The translations under genes and the position numbers were made by a program. From Streptomyces paludis (GTDB lineage Bacteria > Actinomycetota > Actinomycetes > Streptomycetales > Streptomycetaceae), in contig NZ_CP031194.1 of the NCBI RefSeq assembly GCF_003344965.1, positions 3,596,001 through 3,660,000 on the forward strand: a DNA stretch of 64,000 nucleotides, written 5' to 3'. Of this stretch, positions 8,932 through 19,179 are shown in pieces. The notes below the pieces were generated by a model. It did not search any database. It was not told the DNA's origin and saw only the letters and a list, made by a program, of their open reading frames with translations. The first letter of the stretch is position 1, and every line of letters begins with the position of its first letter.

Positions 8932-9459
8932 GTGGCCGAGCAGCTTTACGCCACCCTGAAGACCAGCCTGGGCGACATCGAGCTGAGGCTGCTGCCGTTC
9001 CACGCGCCGAAGACGGTCAAGAACTTCGTCGAGCTGTCCCAGGGCGAGCGCGAGTGGGTCAACCCCGAGACCGGGCTGAAGACCACCGACCGGCTCTATG
9101 ACGGCACCGTCTTCCACCGTGTCATGGGCGACTTCATGATCCAGGGCGGCGACCCGCTGGCCAACGGCACCGGCGGTCCGGGCTACAAGTTCCCGGACGA
9201 GTTCCATCCGGAGCTGGCCTTCACCAAGCCGTATCTGCTGGCCATGGCCAACGCCGGGCCCGGCACCAACGGCTCGCAGTTCTTCATCACGCTGTCGCCG
9301 ACCACCTGGCTGACCGGCAAGCACACCATCTTCGGCGAGGTCGCTGGCCCGTCCGGGCGGAAGGTCGTGGACGCCATCGGCCGTACGCCGACGAACGCGG
9401 GCACCCACCGGCCGCTTCAGGACGTCGTGATCGAATCGGTCGTCGTCGAGACGCGCTGA
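8932..9459 (+). CDS. Cyclophilin-type peptidyl-prolyl cis-trans isomerase
   Basis: A 175-residue cytoplasmic cyclophilin. Active-site segments are visible: FHRVMGDFMIQGGD (catalytic Arg and the FxxxxGG core), AMANAGPGTNGSQFFITL, and the Trp-bearing TWLTGKHTIFGEV. It speeds proline isomerisation during protein folding. The GTG start at 8932 gives MAEQLYATLKTSLGDIEL, the expected beginning of the domain; the frame stays open far upstream but does not look like protein. It has no signal peptide. It is monocistronic, with a repeat-rich tail and a strong hairpin downstream. Confidence 0.93.
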   Translation: MAEQLYATLKTSLGDIELRLLPFHAPKTVKNFVELSQGEREWVNPETGLKTTDRLYDGTVFHRVMGDFMIQGGDPLANGTGGPGYKFPDEFHPELAFTKPYLLAMANAGPGTNGSQFFITLSPTTWLTGKHTIFGEVAGPSGRKVVDAIGRTPTNAGTHRPLQDVVIESVVVETR

Positions 9460-9549
9460 CGGCGGACGGCTGACGGCGGACAGCGGCCGAATGCCGGACC
9501 GCCGTACGCCGGAACTGCCGACCGCTGACCGCTGACCGCCGACCACTGA
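9457..9549. repeat. Short GCTGACGGCGGA / GACCGCTGACCG repeat block
   Basis: Just after the cyclophilin stop, the units CTGACGGCGGA and GACAGCGG are followed by GACCGCTGACCGCTGACCGCC, which is partly the reverse complement of the first part. The block can fold imperfectly and is probably non-coding 3' sequence. Not a CRISPR: units are too short and have no spacers. Confidence 0.4.
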
Positions 9550-9571
9550 CTTTCCGGGGTACGGGAACCTC

Positions 9572-9617
9572 CCGCCCCGCCCGTCCGTAGTGGTTACATA
9601 CCGGACGGGCGGGGCGG
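9572..9617. terminator. Perfect 16-bp inverted repeat before the rhomboid gene
   Basis: The arms CCGCCCCGCCCGTCCG (9572-9587) and its exact complement (9602-9617) flank a 14-nt AT-rich spacer TAGTGGTTACATAC. It lies 112 nt after the cyclophilin stop and 68 nt before the rhomboid start. It could be a U-tract-less actinobacterial terminator, or the spacer could carry a -10-like TACATAC element used for the rhomboid gene. Confidence 0.55.
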
Positions 9618-9685
9618 TGTGCTGTGCCCTGCCGTGCACAGTCCGCCCGCACGACCCGCCGTTACGAGAAAGACCGAGGGGACCG

Positions 9686-10588
9686 ATGGACCACCCGCCA
9701 GGCGGCCACGGAGGCCAGGACCAGTCCGCCGTCAACCAGCCCATGCCCAGCTGCTACCGGCACGCCGACCGGGAGACGGGCATAAGCTGCACGCGCTGCG
9801 ACCGCCCCATCTGTCCGGCGTGCATGATCAGCGCCTCCGTCGGCTTCCAGTGCCCGGAGTGCGTCGGACAGGGTTCCGGTACGGGCCACGCGCCGGGCGC
9901 GAACCGGCCGCGCAATCTCGCGGGCGGTACGGTCGTCGCCGACCCCCGGCTGGTCACGAAGATCCTGCTGGGCATCAACGCCGCGGTCTTCGTCGCCGTC
10001 CTCGCCGTGGGAGACCGGCTCGTCGAGGATCTCTTCCTCATCGGCTATGCCCGTGGCCCGATGTTCGAACCGATGGGCGTCGCCGACGGCCAGTGGTACC
10101 GGCTCTTCACGGCGATGTTCCTGCACCAGGCGATGATGCACTTCGCCTTCAACATGCTCAGCCTGTGGTGGCTCGGCGGGCCGCTGGAGGCGGCGCTCGG
10201 GCGGGCGCGCTATCTGGCGCTCTATCTGATCTCCGGACTCGCCGGCAGCGCCTTCACCTATCTCATCGCCGCGCCGAACCAGCCCTCGCTGGGCGCGTCG
10301 GGCGCCGTCTTCGGGCTGCTCGGGGCCACCGCCGTGCTGATGCGCCGGCTCAACTACGACATGCGGCCGGTGCTGATCCTGCTCGGGCTGAACCTGGTCT
10401 TCACGTTCACCTGGTCCGGCATCGCGTGGCAGGCGCATGTGGGCGGGCTGGTGGCCGGTACGGCGATCGCCATAGCCATGGTGCACGCGCCCCGCGAGCG
10501 GCGGGCGCTGGTGCAGTACGGGGCGTGCGGACTGGTGCTGCTCGCGTCGCTGATCATGGTGGTGGTCCACACGGCTTCGCTCACCTGA
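9686..10588 (+). CDS. Rhomboid-family intramembrane serine protease with N-terminal zinc-finger motif
   Basis: A 300-residue protein. The cytoplasmic N-terminus has seven cysteines (near 23, 35, 38, 43, 46, 56, 59) plus His26 in a B-box/zinc-ribbon-like pattern (CYRHADRETGISCTRC, CPAC, CPEC). A six-helix rhomboid domain follows, with catalytic Ser near 204 in LGASGAVFG, catalytic His near 250 in AHVGGLVAG, and the HMHFAFNM-like loop (MMHFAFNMLSLWWLGG). It cleaves membrane proteins within the bilayer; the substrate is unknown. ATG 9686 is preceded by GAGGGG. The gene converges on crgA across the DnaA-box cluster. Confidence 0.93.
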   Translation: MDHPPGGHGGQDQSAVNQPMPSCYRHADRETGISCTRCDRPICPACMISASVGFQCPECVGQGSGTGHAPGANRPRNLAGGTVVADPRLVTKILLGINAAVFVAVLAVGDRLVEDLFLIGYARGPMFEPMGVADGQWYRLFTAMFLHQAMMHFAFNMLSLWWLGGPLEAALGRARYLALYLISGLAGSAFTYLIAAPNQPSLGASGAVFGLLGATAVLMRRLNYDMRPVLILLGLNLVFTFTWSGIAWQAHVGGLVAGTAIAIAMVHAPRERRALVQYGACGLVLLASLIMVVVHTASLT

Positions 10589-10626
10589 CCGGTCAGATAC
10601 GCGCGAACGAGCCCGTCCGGGAAAAG

Positions 10627-10828
10627 TTGTCCACAGACCGTGGCAGATCTTGTGCATTGTGTGGGGAACGTGCGTGCCCCCTGTCGCCGGTACGGGTCTG
10701 ACCAGCGGCGACAAGGGGCAATCGCTTCACCGGGATGGTGGACGCGGTCACACCGGCGTCAACATCCCGTGGAGTTATCCACAGATCTTCTGACCTTTTC
10801 CCCCGCTTGTGGATAACGATGTGGACAA
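10627..10828. promoter_or_regulatory. DnaA-box cluster between convergent genes
   Basis: Four perfect DnaA boxes: TTGTCCACA 10627-10635 (+), TTATCCACA 10775-10783 (+), TTATCCACA 10808-10816 (-) and TTGTCCACA 10820-10828 (-), the last two separated by 3 nt. TTCCCCACA at 10660-10668 (-) is a one-mismatch fifth. The region lies between the 3' ends of the rhomboid and crgA genes, so it is not a promoter. A role in binding or titrating DnaA near oriC is the obvious inference. Confidence 0.85.
10676..10719. terminator. Bidirectional terminator hairpin between rhomboid gene and crgA
   Basis: GCCCC-C-TGTCGCCG (10676-10689) pairs with CGGCGACA-A-GGGGC (10706-10719), with one internal mismatch and a 16-nt loop. 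It sits between convergent gene ends, inside the DnaA-box region. There is no T-tract, as is usual in Streptomyces. Confidence 0.55.
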
Positions 10829-10864
10829 GTCGGGGGTGAGCTTGACGGCCGGGGTGCGGACCGG

Positions 10865-11122
10865 CTACTTCCACTGCGTGGAGACGCCGAACCCGGCGGC
10901 GATGAAGCCGAAGCCGACCACGATGTTCCAGTTGCCGAAGCTCTTCACCGGCAGACTGCCGTCCGTCACATAAAAGATGACGATCCAGGCCAGACCGACC
11001 AGGAACAGGGCCAGCATGACCGGGGCCACCCAGCTCCTGTTGGTCAGCCTTATGGCGGTCGCCGTCCTGGCCGCCGGAGGCGGCGTGAAGTCGGCCTTCT
11101 TGCGGATACGTGACTTCGGCAC
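10865..11122 (-). CDS. crgA: Cell division protein CrgA
   Basis: An 85-residue membrane protein beginning [15 protein letters not shown], with two hydrophobic helices (about 32-53 and 63-82) and a short WK tail. This is the full-length form of CrgA, an actinobacterial divisome membrane protein that influences FtsZ-ring formation and, in Streptomyces, sporulation septation. It is at its conserved position, opposite the sortase/kinase growth locus. Its 3' end faces the DnaA-box cluster. A promoter for crgA and the divergent DUF881 gene must lie in 11123-11265. Confidence 0.95.
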   Translation of the reverse strand: MPKSRIRKKADFTPPPAARTATAIRLTNRSWVAPVMLALFLVGLAWIVIFYVTDGSLPVKSFGNWNIVVGFGFIAAGFGVSTQWK

Positions 11123-11265
11123 GAGGGACTCTCCTGTCGATGCGCTGCGTGACCGCGCAGGGGACTGTAAACGGGTGACCGCGGGCGGGGAGCAGGGGGA
11201 TCACCGCCGCCCTCGGGCGTCCGTTAGCGTAGTGCTTCCGCGGCGCCTAAGGAGATAAGGGTACG

Positions 11266-12033
11266 TTGAGCAATTCCGCCGACTTCCCCCCAGGGCCGGT
11301 CCGCCGACGGGTCCGGCGACCCGTCCGGCTGCTCACCGGCGCCGTCTTCGCGCTGGCCGGGCTGATCTTCGTCACGAGCTTCAACACGGCCAGGGGCACC
11401 AATATCCGTACGGACGCCTCCCTGCTGAAGCTCTCCGATCTGATCCACGAGAGGGACCGGAAGAACGCCGAGCTGGGCGACTCCACGGCCGCCGTACGCC
11501 GCAAGATCGACGCCCTCGTCAGCCGCGACCACGGCTCCTCCGAGGCCGAGGAGGCCAGGCTGCGCGCCCTGGAGACCTCCGCGGGCACCGAGCCGCTCAC
11601 CGGCCAGGGACTCACCGTCACCCTCAACGACGCCCCGCCGAACGCCGTCGCGAACCCGGGCTACCCCGATCCGCAGCCCAATGACCTCGTGATCCACCAG
11701 CAGGACCTCCAGGCCGTCGTGAACGCCCTGTGGCAGGGCGGCGCCGAGGGCATCCGCGTCATGGACCAGCGGCTGATCTCCACCAGCGCCGTACGGTGCG
11801 TGGGCAACACCCTGATCCTCCAGGGGCGCGTCTACTCCCCGCCCTACAAGATCACCGCTGTAGGTGACCGCGGGGCGCTGCGCAAGGCGCTCGACGACTC
11901 CCCGGCGATCCAGAACTACCAGCTGTACGTGAAGGCGTACGGCCTCGGCTGGCGCGTCGAGGAGCGGAGCAAGGAGACGCTCCCCGGCTACACGGGCACG
12001 GTGGAGCTGCACTACGCGCAGCCCGTCGGGTAG
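11266..12033 (+). CDS. DUF881-family protein
   Basis: A 255-residue protein with a single N-terminal membrane helix (LLTGAVFALAGLIFVTSF, about 23-42), a coiled region (KLSDLIHERDRKNAEL) and an extracytoplasmic DUF881 domain with GLTVTLNDAPP, NDLVIHQQDLQAVVNALW and the NTLILQGRVYSPPYKI block. The start is TTG 11266 (MSNSADFPPG), 11 nt after GGAG. DUF881 proteins are conserved beside division genes in actinobacteria and Firmicutes; a role at the division or sporulation septum is likely, the molecular function unknown. It is the first gene of the series running toward the sortases. Confidence 0.85.
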   Translation: MSNSADFPPGPVRRRVRRPVRLLTGAVFALAGLIFVTSFNTARGTNIRTDASLLKLSDLIHERDRKNAELGDSTAAVRRKIDALVSRDHGSSEAEEARLRALETSAGTEPLTGQGLTVTLNDAPPNAVANPGYPDPQPNDLVIHQQDLQAVVNALWQGGAEGIRVMDQRLISTSAVRCVGNTLILQGRVYSPPYKITAVGDRGALRKALDDSPAIQNYQLYVKAYGLGWRVEERSKETLPGYTGTVELHYAQPVG

Positions 12034-12160
12034 CCCGCCTCTGTGACGAAGAGCAAGTCCCGAACGTCCGTACAGCTGCCCCGTGCACCGCCCATGTGTC
12101 CGTGCGGCCCTCTAGTCTGGTGCGGTACCGCCGGGCGCGGTACCGAACGGAAGGGACAGC

Positions 12161-12334
12161 ATGTACGGCTGGATCTGGCGGCATCTGCCGGGCAACGCGT
12201 TGCTGCGGGCGTTGCTCTCGCTCGTATTGGCGCTGGCTGTCGTCTATGTGCTGTTCCAGTACGTGTTCCCGTGGGCGGAGCCGCTGCTTCCGTTCAACGA
12301 CGTGACGGTCGACGGAGCGGGGGCGGCCCGATGA
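12161..12334 (+). CDS. 57-residue single-pass membrane protein
   Basis: A short gene starting ATG 12161 after GGAAGGGAC and ending TGA 12332-12334. Its stop overlaps the next start (ATGA). The protein begins MYGWIWRHLPGN and has a hydrophobic helix ALLRALLSLVLALAVVYVLF (about 14-33), then FPWAEPLLPFNDVTV and a short tail. Coupling to the amidotransferase gene and the clean hydrophobic profile support translation. It resembles a conserved small protein at this place in other Streptomyces. Function unknown; a division-associated membrane peptide is a guess from context. Confidence 0.78.
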   Translation: MYGWIWRHLPGNALLRALLSLVLALAVVYVLFQYVFPWAEPLLPFNDVTVDGAGAAR

Positions 12335-12969
12335 GCGCCCGGATCCTGGTCGTGGACAACTACGACAGCTTCGTCTTCAACCTCGTCCAGTACCTCTACC
12401 AGCTCGGCGCCGAGTGCGAGGTGGTGCGGAACGACGAGGTGGCCACCGCGCACGCGCAGGACGGCTTCGACGGCGTGCTGCTCTCCCCCGGCCCCGGTAC
12501 GCCCGAACAGGCCGGTATCTGCGTGGAGATGGTCCGCCACTGCGCGGCGACCGGGGTGCCCGTCTTCGGCGTCTGCCTGGGCATGCAGTCGATGGCGGTG
12601 GCGTACGGCGGTGTCGTCGGCCGCGCCCCCGAGCTGCTGCACGGCAAGACGTCCCCCGTCACCCACGAGGGCAAGGGCGTCTTCGCCGGGCTGCCCTCGC
12701 CCTTCACCGCGACCCGCTACCACTCGCTGGCGGCGGACCCGGCGGAGCTGCCGGCCGAGCTGGAGGTCACGGCGCGGACGGCGGACGGCATCATCATGGG
12801 GCTGCGCCACCGTGAACTGGCCGTCGAGGGCGTGCAGTTCCACCCGGAGTCGGTGCTGACGGAGTACGGGCACCTGATGCTGGCCAACTGGCTGGCGCAG
12901 TGCGGTGATCCCGGCGCGGTGGCCCGCTCGACGGGCCTGGCTCCGGTGGTGGGCAAGGCGCTCGCGTGA
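12331..12969 (+). CDS. pabA: Glutamine amidotransferase, anthranilate/aminodeoxychorismate synthase component II
   Basis: A 212-residue class I glutamine amidotransferase. The oxyanion motif LLSPGPGTP, nucleophile Cys in FGVCLGMQ, and the His-Glu pair in EGVQFHPESVLTEYG are all present. It releases ammonia from glutamine for a chorismate-using partner that makes 4-amino-4-deoxychorismate (folate) or anthranilate (tryptophan). No component I is in the window, so pabA versus trpG cannot be decided. ATG 12331 overlaps the 57-codon gene, and its stop overlaps the sortase GTG at 12966; four genes from 12161 are therefore tightly coupled. Confidence 0.92.
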   Translation: MSARILVVDNYDSFVFNLVQYLYQLGAECEVVRNDEVATAHAQDGFDGVLLSPGPGTPEQAGICVEMVRHCAATGVPVFGVCLGMQSMAVAYGGVVGRAPELLHGKTSPVTHEGKGVFAGLPSPFTATRYHSLAADPAELPAELEVTARTADGIIMGLRHRELAVEGVQFHPESVLTEYGHLMLANWLAQCGDPGAVARSTGLAPVVGKALA

Positions 12970-14606
12970 CGGGACGCCGTCGCGGGCCCGACGCCGGTCA
13001 CGGAGCCCCGTACGGGCAGGGCGGTCCTTACGGACAGGACGGTCCGCCCGGCGGGCTGCCGGACGCGGGCGCGTACGAGGCGGCGGTGGACGGCTTCGCC
13101 GACCCGCTGAACGATCCGCTTCCGCTGGCACCGGCGCCCCCGCTTCCCGCTCAGCCCGCTTCCCCGCTCCCGGCCCAGCCGCTGCTCCTGCCCCCGCCGG
13201 TGGAGCCGGGGTCGGGCCGGCACCGGGGGCCCCGGAAGACGCCGCCGGTCGGGGCGGGCGCGCCGGCCGTGTCGGCGCCCGCGCCCGTCGTACCCGTACA
13301 GCCGGGGCCGTCCGGGCCGCCTGTGCCGTCCGGGCCGTCCGGGCCTTCCCAGGAGTGGTCCGGGGACTACTACCAGCAGTACGCGACGGACGCGGCCCAG
13401 GCGCCCACGCAGTATCTGCCGCCGGTACCGCCGATGCCGCAGACGCGGGAGACCCCGCCGGTTCAGCGGGCGCCGCGGGCCCCGGGTCCGGCTTCGGCAC
13501 CGGCTTCGGCACCGGGTCCGGGTCCTGCTTCGGGTCCGCCTCCGGTGGCCCCGCGGCCCGGGCGGGCCCCGCAGCCGGAGTGGTCGGGGCCGCCGCCCGT
13601 GCCGGCCAGCGCCGTGCTCGGACAGACCGCGCCCATGCCCGTCATACCGGCGCCCGAGGCGCGCCCGCCCGCTGCCGGGCCGGTGCCCGGGGCCGCTCCC
13701 GCCGCCGCCGGGGGCCGCGCCGAGCGGCGTAAGGCCGCCAAGGGCGGTAACCGGGGCCGTAAGCGGCCCGAGAACGAGCGGACGGGGTCGGAGACCACGG
13801 CCGCCTCCGGGGCCGGGCAGGGCCCCTCCTACGGGCCTGACGACGCCGGGCCCATCGCGCCGACCGGGATGTCCGCCGGGACGGGCGCGCGCCCGCTCTC
13901 CCGTATCGAGGCCCGCCGCGCCGCGCGCGCCCTCAAGGAGAGCCCCGCGGTGATCGCCAGCCGGGCGGTCGGCGAGCTGTTCATCACCTTCGGCGTGCTG
14001 ATGCTGCTGTTCGTCACGTACCAGCTCTGGTGGACGAACGTCGCGGCCGACGCGTACGCGGGCAAGCAGACGAACAAGATCCAGGAGAGTTTCACGAAGA
14101 ACCGCACGGCCGGGGCGTTCGCGCCGGGCCAGGGCTTCGCCATCATGCACATCCCCAAGCTGGACGTGGTCGTTCCGATCGCCGAGGGCATCAGCAAGTC
14201 GAAGGTCCTGGACCGCGGCATGGTCGGCCACTACGCCGAGGGCGGCCTCAAGACGGGGATGCCCGCGGACAAGGAGGCCAACTTCGCGGTCGCCGGGCAC
14301 CGCAACACCCATGGCGAGCCGTTCCGCTACATCAACCGGCTGACGAGCGGCGACAAGATCATCGTCGAGACCCGGGACGCGTACTACACGTACGAGATGA
14401 CCAGCATCCTGCCGCAGACCCCGCCGTCCAATGTGAGCGTCATCCAGCCCGTGCCGGTCGGCTCCGGTTTCACCGGCCCCGGCCGCTACATCACGCTGAC
14501 GACATGTACCCCGGAATTCACCAGTACCTACCGCATGATCGTGTGGGGCAAGATGGTGGACGAACGGCCGCGCAGCAAGGGCAAGCCAGACGCTCTCGTC
14601 AGCTGA
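12966..14606 (+). CDS. srtE1: Class E sortase with long disordered N-terminus
   Basis: A 546-residue protein. Residues 1 to about 335 are Pro/Ala/Gly-rich and probably disordered in the cytoplasm; a membrane helix (ELFITFGVLMLLFVTYQLWW, near 338-357) follows, then the extracellular sortase domain. The catalytic triad is His near 445 (VAGHRNTHG), Cys near 514 (LTTCTPEF) and Arg near 523 (STYRMIVWG). Class E sortases join LAXTG-type proteins, such as long chaplins in Streptomyces, to peptidoglycan. The symbol follows the S. coelicolor gene order. No LAXTG substrate gene is in the window. The N-terminal extension is unusually long for a sortase. Confidence 0.9.
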   Translation: MTGRRRGPDAGHGAPYGQGGPYGQDGPPGGLPDAGAYEAAVDGFADPLNDPLPLAPAPPLPAQPASPLPAQPLLLPPPVEPGSGRHRGPRKTPPVGAGAPAVSAPAPVVPVQPGPSGPPVPSGPSGPSQEWSGDYYQQYATDAAQAPTQYLPPVPPMPQTRETPPVQRAPRAPGPASAPASAPGPGPASGPPPVAPRPGRAPQPEWSGPPPVPASAVLGQTAPMPVIPAPEARPPAAGPVPGAAPAAAGGRAERRKAAKGGNRGRKRPENERTGSETTAASGAGQGPSYGPDDAGPIAPTGMSAGTGARPLSRIEARRAARALKESPAVIASRAVGELFITFGVLMLLFVTYQLWWTNVAADAYAGKQTNKIQESFTKNRTAGAFAPGQGFAIMHIPKLDVVVPIAEGISKSKVLDRGMVGHYAEGGLKTGMPADKEANFAVAGHRNTHGEPFRYINRLTSGDKIIVETRDAYYTYEMTSILPQTPPSNVSVIQPVPVGSGFTGPGRYITLTTCTPEFTSTYRMIVWGKMVDERPRSKGKPDALVS

Positions 14607-14667
14607 CTCGTCAGCTGGGCCCGGGGCCGGACCGACCGGAATCACGACAGGGACGGGGACGGGTGCG

Positions 14668-15432
14668 GTGGCAGCGAGTACCGATCACGACGGGCGGACC
14701 GGCGTGCCGTCACCACCGCCCGTCCCCCGGCCCCGGGGCCGGGGCCGGATCGCGCGGGTGGTCAGCGTCTTCGGTGAACTGCTCATCACGACGGGCGTGG
14801 TGCTGGGCCTCTTCGTCGCCTACTCGCTGTGGTGGACGAACGTCCTGGCCGACCGCGAGGCATCGAAGCAGGGCGACGACGTACGCGACCACTGGGCGCG
14901 GGAGGACGGCGGCGGTGGCGGCGGGAAGAACACGCCCAGGTCCTACGACGAGGCGGACGGCATCGGCTTCCTCCATGTCCCGGCGCTGGGCGGCAGCGAG
15001 ATCCTGGTCAAGAAGGGCACCAGCACCGAGCTGCTGAACAACGGGATCGCCGGCTACTACACGGATCCGGTCAAGTCCGCCCTCCCCTGGGACAAGAAGG
15101 GGAACTTCACGCTGGCCGCGCACCGCGACGGGCACGGCGCGCGGTTCCACAACATCCACAAGATCCGGACGGGCGATCCGGTCGTCTTCGAGACGCGCGA
15201 CACCTGGTACATCTACAAGGTCTACAAGGAGCTGCGGCAGACGTCGAAGTACAACGTCGACGTCCTGATGCCGGTGCCCAAGGAGTCGGGCAAGACCAAG
15301 CCGGGCCGCTATCTGACCCTGACGACCTGCACGCCGATCTACACCTCGGACTACCGCTACATCGTCTGGGCCGAGCTGGACCGTACGCAGAAGGTCGACA
15401 AGCAGCGGACGCCGCCGCCGGAGCTGCGCTGA
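14668..15432 (+). CDS. srtE2: Class E sortase
   Basis: A 254-residue paralogue of the upstream sortase with the usual length: a short cytoplasmic tail, a membrane helix (VVSVFGELLITTGVVLGLFV, about 30-50), and the catalytic domain with His near 152 (LAAHRDGHG), Cys near 221 (LTTCTPIY) and Arg near 230 (SDYRYIVWAEL). The start is GTG 14668 after GGGACGGGGA. It lies 61 nt after srtE1 and was probably made by duplication. The two enzymes have partly overlapping roles in S. coelicolor surface-protein anchoring. A (GCTGA)n run surrounds the stop. Confidence 0.92.
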   Translation: MAASTDHDGRTGVPSPPPVPRPRGRGRIARVVSVFGELLITTGVVLGLFVAYSLWWTNVLADREASKQGDDVRDHWAREDGGGGGGKNTPRSYDEADGIGFLHVPALGGSEILVKKGTSTELLNNGIAGYYTDPVKSALPWDKKGNFTLAAHRDGHGARFHNIHKIRTGDPVVFETRDTWYIYKVYKELRQTSKYNVDVLMPVPKESGKTKPGRYLTLTTCTPIYTSDYRYIVWAELDRTQKVDKQRTPPPELR

Positions 15433-15453
15433 GCTGAGCTGAGCTGATACGAA

Positions 15454-15500
15454 GAGGCCCTGTCCGCCACCACCGTTGACCGGTGGGGGGACAGGGCCTC
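15454..15500. terminator. Bidirectional terminator between srtE2 and pknB
   Basis: A 12-bp perfect outer stem, GAGGCCCTGTCC (15454-15465) with GGACAGGGCCTC (15489-15500), encloses an inner stem CCACCG/CGGTGG with a TTGAC loop (15470-15486). It lies between the convergent srtE2 and pknB stops, 22 and 29 nt from them, and can serve both. Confidence 0.85.
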
Positions 15501-15528
15501 TCGGCTGCCCGCTGCGGGGGCCGGGGCC

Positions 15529-17550
<2,022 letters not shown>

Positions 17551-17718
17551 AACGTTCGAGCCCTCTCCGTCAGTCCCCGACCGCACCGACGTGTGGTCCG
17601 GCGGTGTGCTGCTGGCGCCTACGGTACCGGGCACGCCGGACGCGGTCGGCCCGTAACGGTCACCTGATATACGACCGGTATCGCAATGTGCAGGTATGGA
17701 TGTGAGCCGTGACCGGTG

Positions 17719-19179
17719 TCACTGCTTGTCGACTACGGCCTTCATGACGTCCTTCGCGATCGGGGCCGCGAGGCCGCCGCCGGAGATGTCGTCGCGGTTG
17801 GCGCCCGAGTCCTCGACGACGACGGCGACGGCGACCGAGCCCTTGTCCGTCTTCGCGTACGAGATGAACCAGGCGTACGGGTTCTTGCTGTTGTTCTCGC
17901 CGTGCTGGGCGGTGCCGGTCTTGCCGCCGACCGTCACGTTGGGGATCTTGGCGTTCTTGCCGGTGCCGTCGTTGACGACCGTTTCCATGATGCTCTGGAG
18001 CATCTGCGCGTGCTCCTGGGTGAGCGGGCGGCTCAGCTCCTCGGGCTCGGTCTGGCTCAGGATGTCCACGCTGGGCGATTCGAGCCGCTCGACCATGTAC
18101 GGCTTCATCAGCTTGCCGTCATTGGCGACGGCGGCGGCGATCATGGCCATCTGGAGCGGGGTGGCGCGGGTGTCGAACTGGCCGATGGAGGAGAGCGCCG
18201 TCTGGGAGACGTTCATCTCCTCGGGGAAGTACGAGGCGTTGGAACGGACCGGGGTGAACTGCTCGGCGTTGAAGCCGAACTTCTTGGCCGTCTCCAGCAT
18301 CTTGTCCTTGCCGACGTCGGCGCCGAGCTTGCCGAAGACCGTGTTGCAGGACATACGGAGCGCTTCGCGCAGCGAGACGTCCTTGCAGGGGATGTTGTTC
18401 TCGTTGACCAGCGGGGTGGTGGTGCCCGGCATTATCCAGGGGAGCGGCGAGTCGGTCGCCGCGTCGACGTCCTTGACCACGCCGTGCTCCAGGCCGGCGG
18501 CCGCGGTCAGCACCTTGAAGGTGGAGCCGGGCGGGTAGGTCTCGCGGAGCGCCCGGTTGAGCATTGGGTCGTCGGGGTCGTTCTTCTTGTCGAGCGCGAC
18601 CCACGCCTTGCTGTCCTTGTCGCTGTTGCCGGCGAACTTCGACGGGTCGTAGCTGGGGGTGGAGGCCAGGGCGAGGATCTTGCCGGTCTGCGGGTCGATC
18701 GCGGCCACGGCGCCCTTCTTCGTCCCGAGGCCCTCGTAGGCGGCCTTCTGGGCGGCGCCGCTCAGCGTCGTGACGACGTTGCCGCCCTTCTTCTCCTTGC
18801 CCGTGAACATGCCCAGGGTGTTGTCGAAGAAGAGCCGGTCGTCGCTGCCGGAGAGGACACCGTCCTCCAGCTTCTCGATCTGGCTGGCGTCGAACGCCTG
18901 CGAGGCGTAACCGGTGACGGGCGCCCACATGGGGCCGTCGACGTACGTCCGCTTGTAGACGAAGTCCGTGCTGTCGGTCTTGGTGGAGCCCGTGATGGGC
19001 TTGCCGTCGACGATGATGTTGCCGCGCTCGTGGGCGTACCGCTCGATGAGCACCCGGCGGTTGTACTTGTGTGTACTCAGCTCGTCCGCGCGTACGTAGG
19101 CGAGCCAGTTCTCCCGGAGCAGCAGGGCGAGCATCATGAGCCCGCAGAAGATCGCGATATGGCGCAGGGGCTTGTTCAC
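17719..19179 (-). CDS. pbpA: Penicillin-binding protein (class B transpeptidase) PbpA
   Basis: A 486-residue monofunctional transpeptidase. An N-terminal membrane anchor (IAIFCGLMMLALLL) precedes an extracellular domain, then the catalytic domain with Ser near 218 in PPGSTFKVL, SCN in RMSCNTVFG and KTG near 419 in GGKTGTAQH. It cross-links peptidoglycan, working with the glycosyltransferase encoded just upstream. The ATG overlaps the ftsW stop by 4 nt. The pairing with a SEDS protein and PknB is the standard actinobacterial growth module. 168 nt separate it from pknB. Confidence 0.95.
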   Translation of the reverse strand: MNKPLRHIAIFCGLMMLALLLRENWLAYVRADELSTHKYNRRVLIERYAHERGNIIVDGKPITGSTKTDSTDFVYKRTYVDGPMWAPVTGYASQAFDASQIEKLEDGVLSGSDDRLFFDNTLGMFTGKEKKGGNVVTTLSGAAQKAAYEGLGTKKGAVAAIDPQTGKILALASTPSYDPSKFAGNSDKDSKAWVALDKKNDPDDPMLNRALRETYPPGSTFKVLTAAAGLEHGVVKDVDAATDSPLPWIMPGTTTPLVNENNIPCKDVSLREALRMSCNTVFGKLGADVGKDKMLETAKKFGFNAEQFTPVRSNASYFPEEMNVSQTALSSIGQFDTRATPLQMAMIAAAVANDGKLMKPYMVERLESPSVDILSQTEPEELSRPLTQEHAQMLQSIMETVVNDGTGKNAKIPNVTVGGKTGTAQHGENNSKNPYAWFISYAKTDKGSVAVAVVVEDSGANRDDISGGGLAAPIAKDVMKAVVDKQ

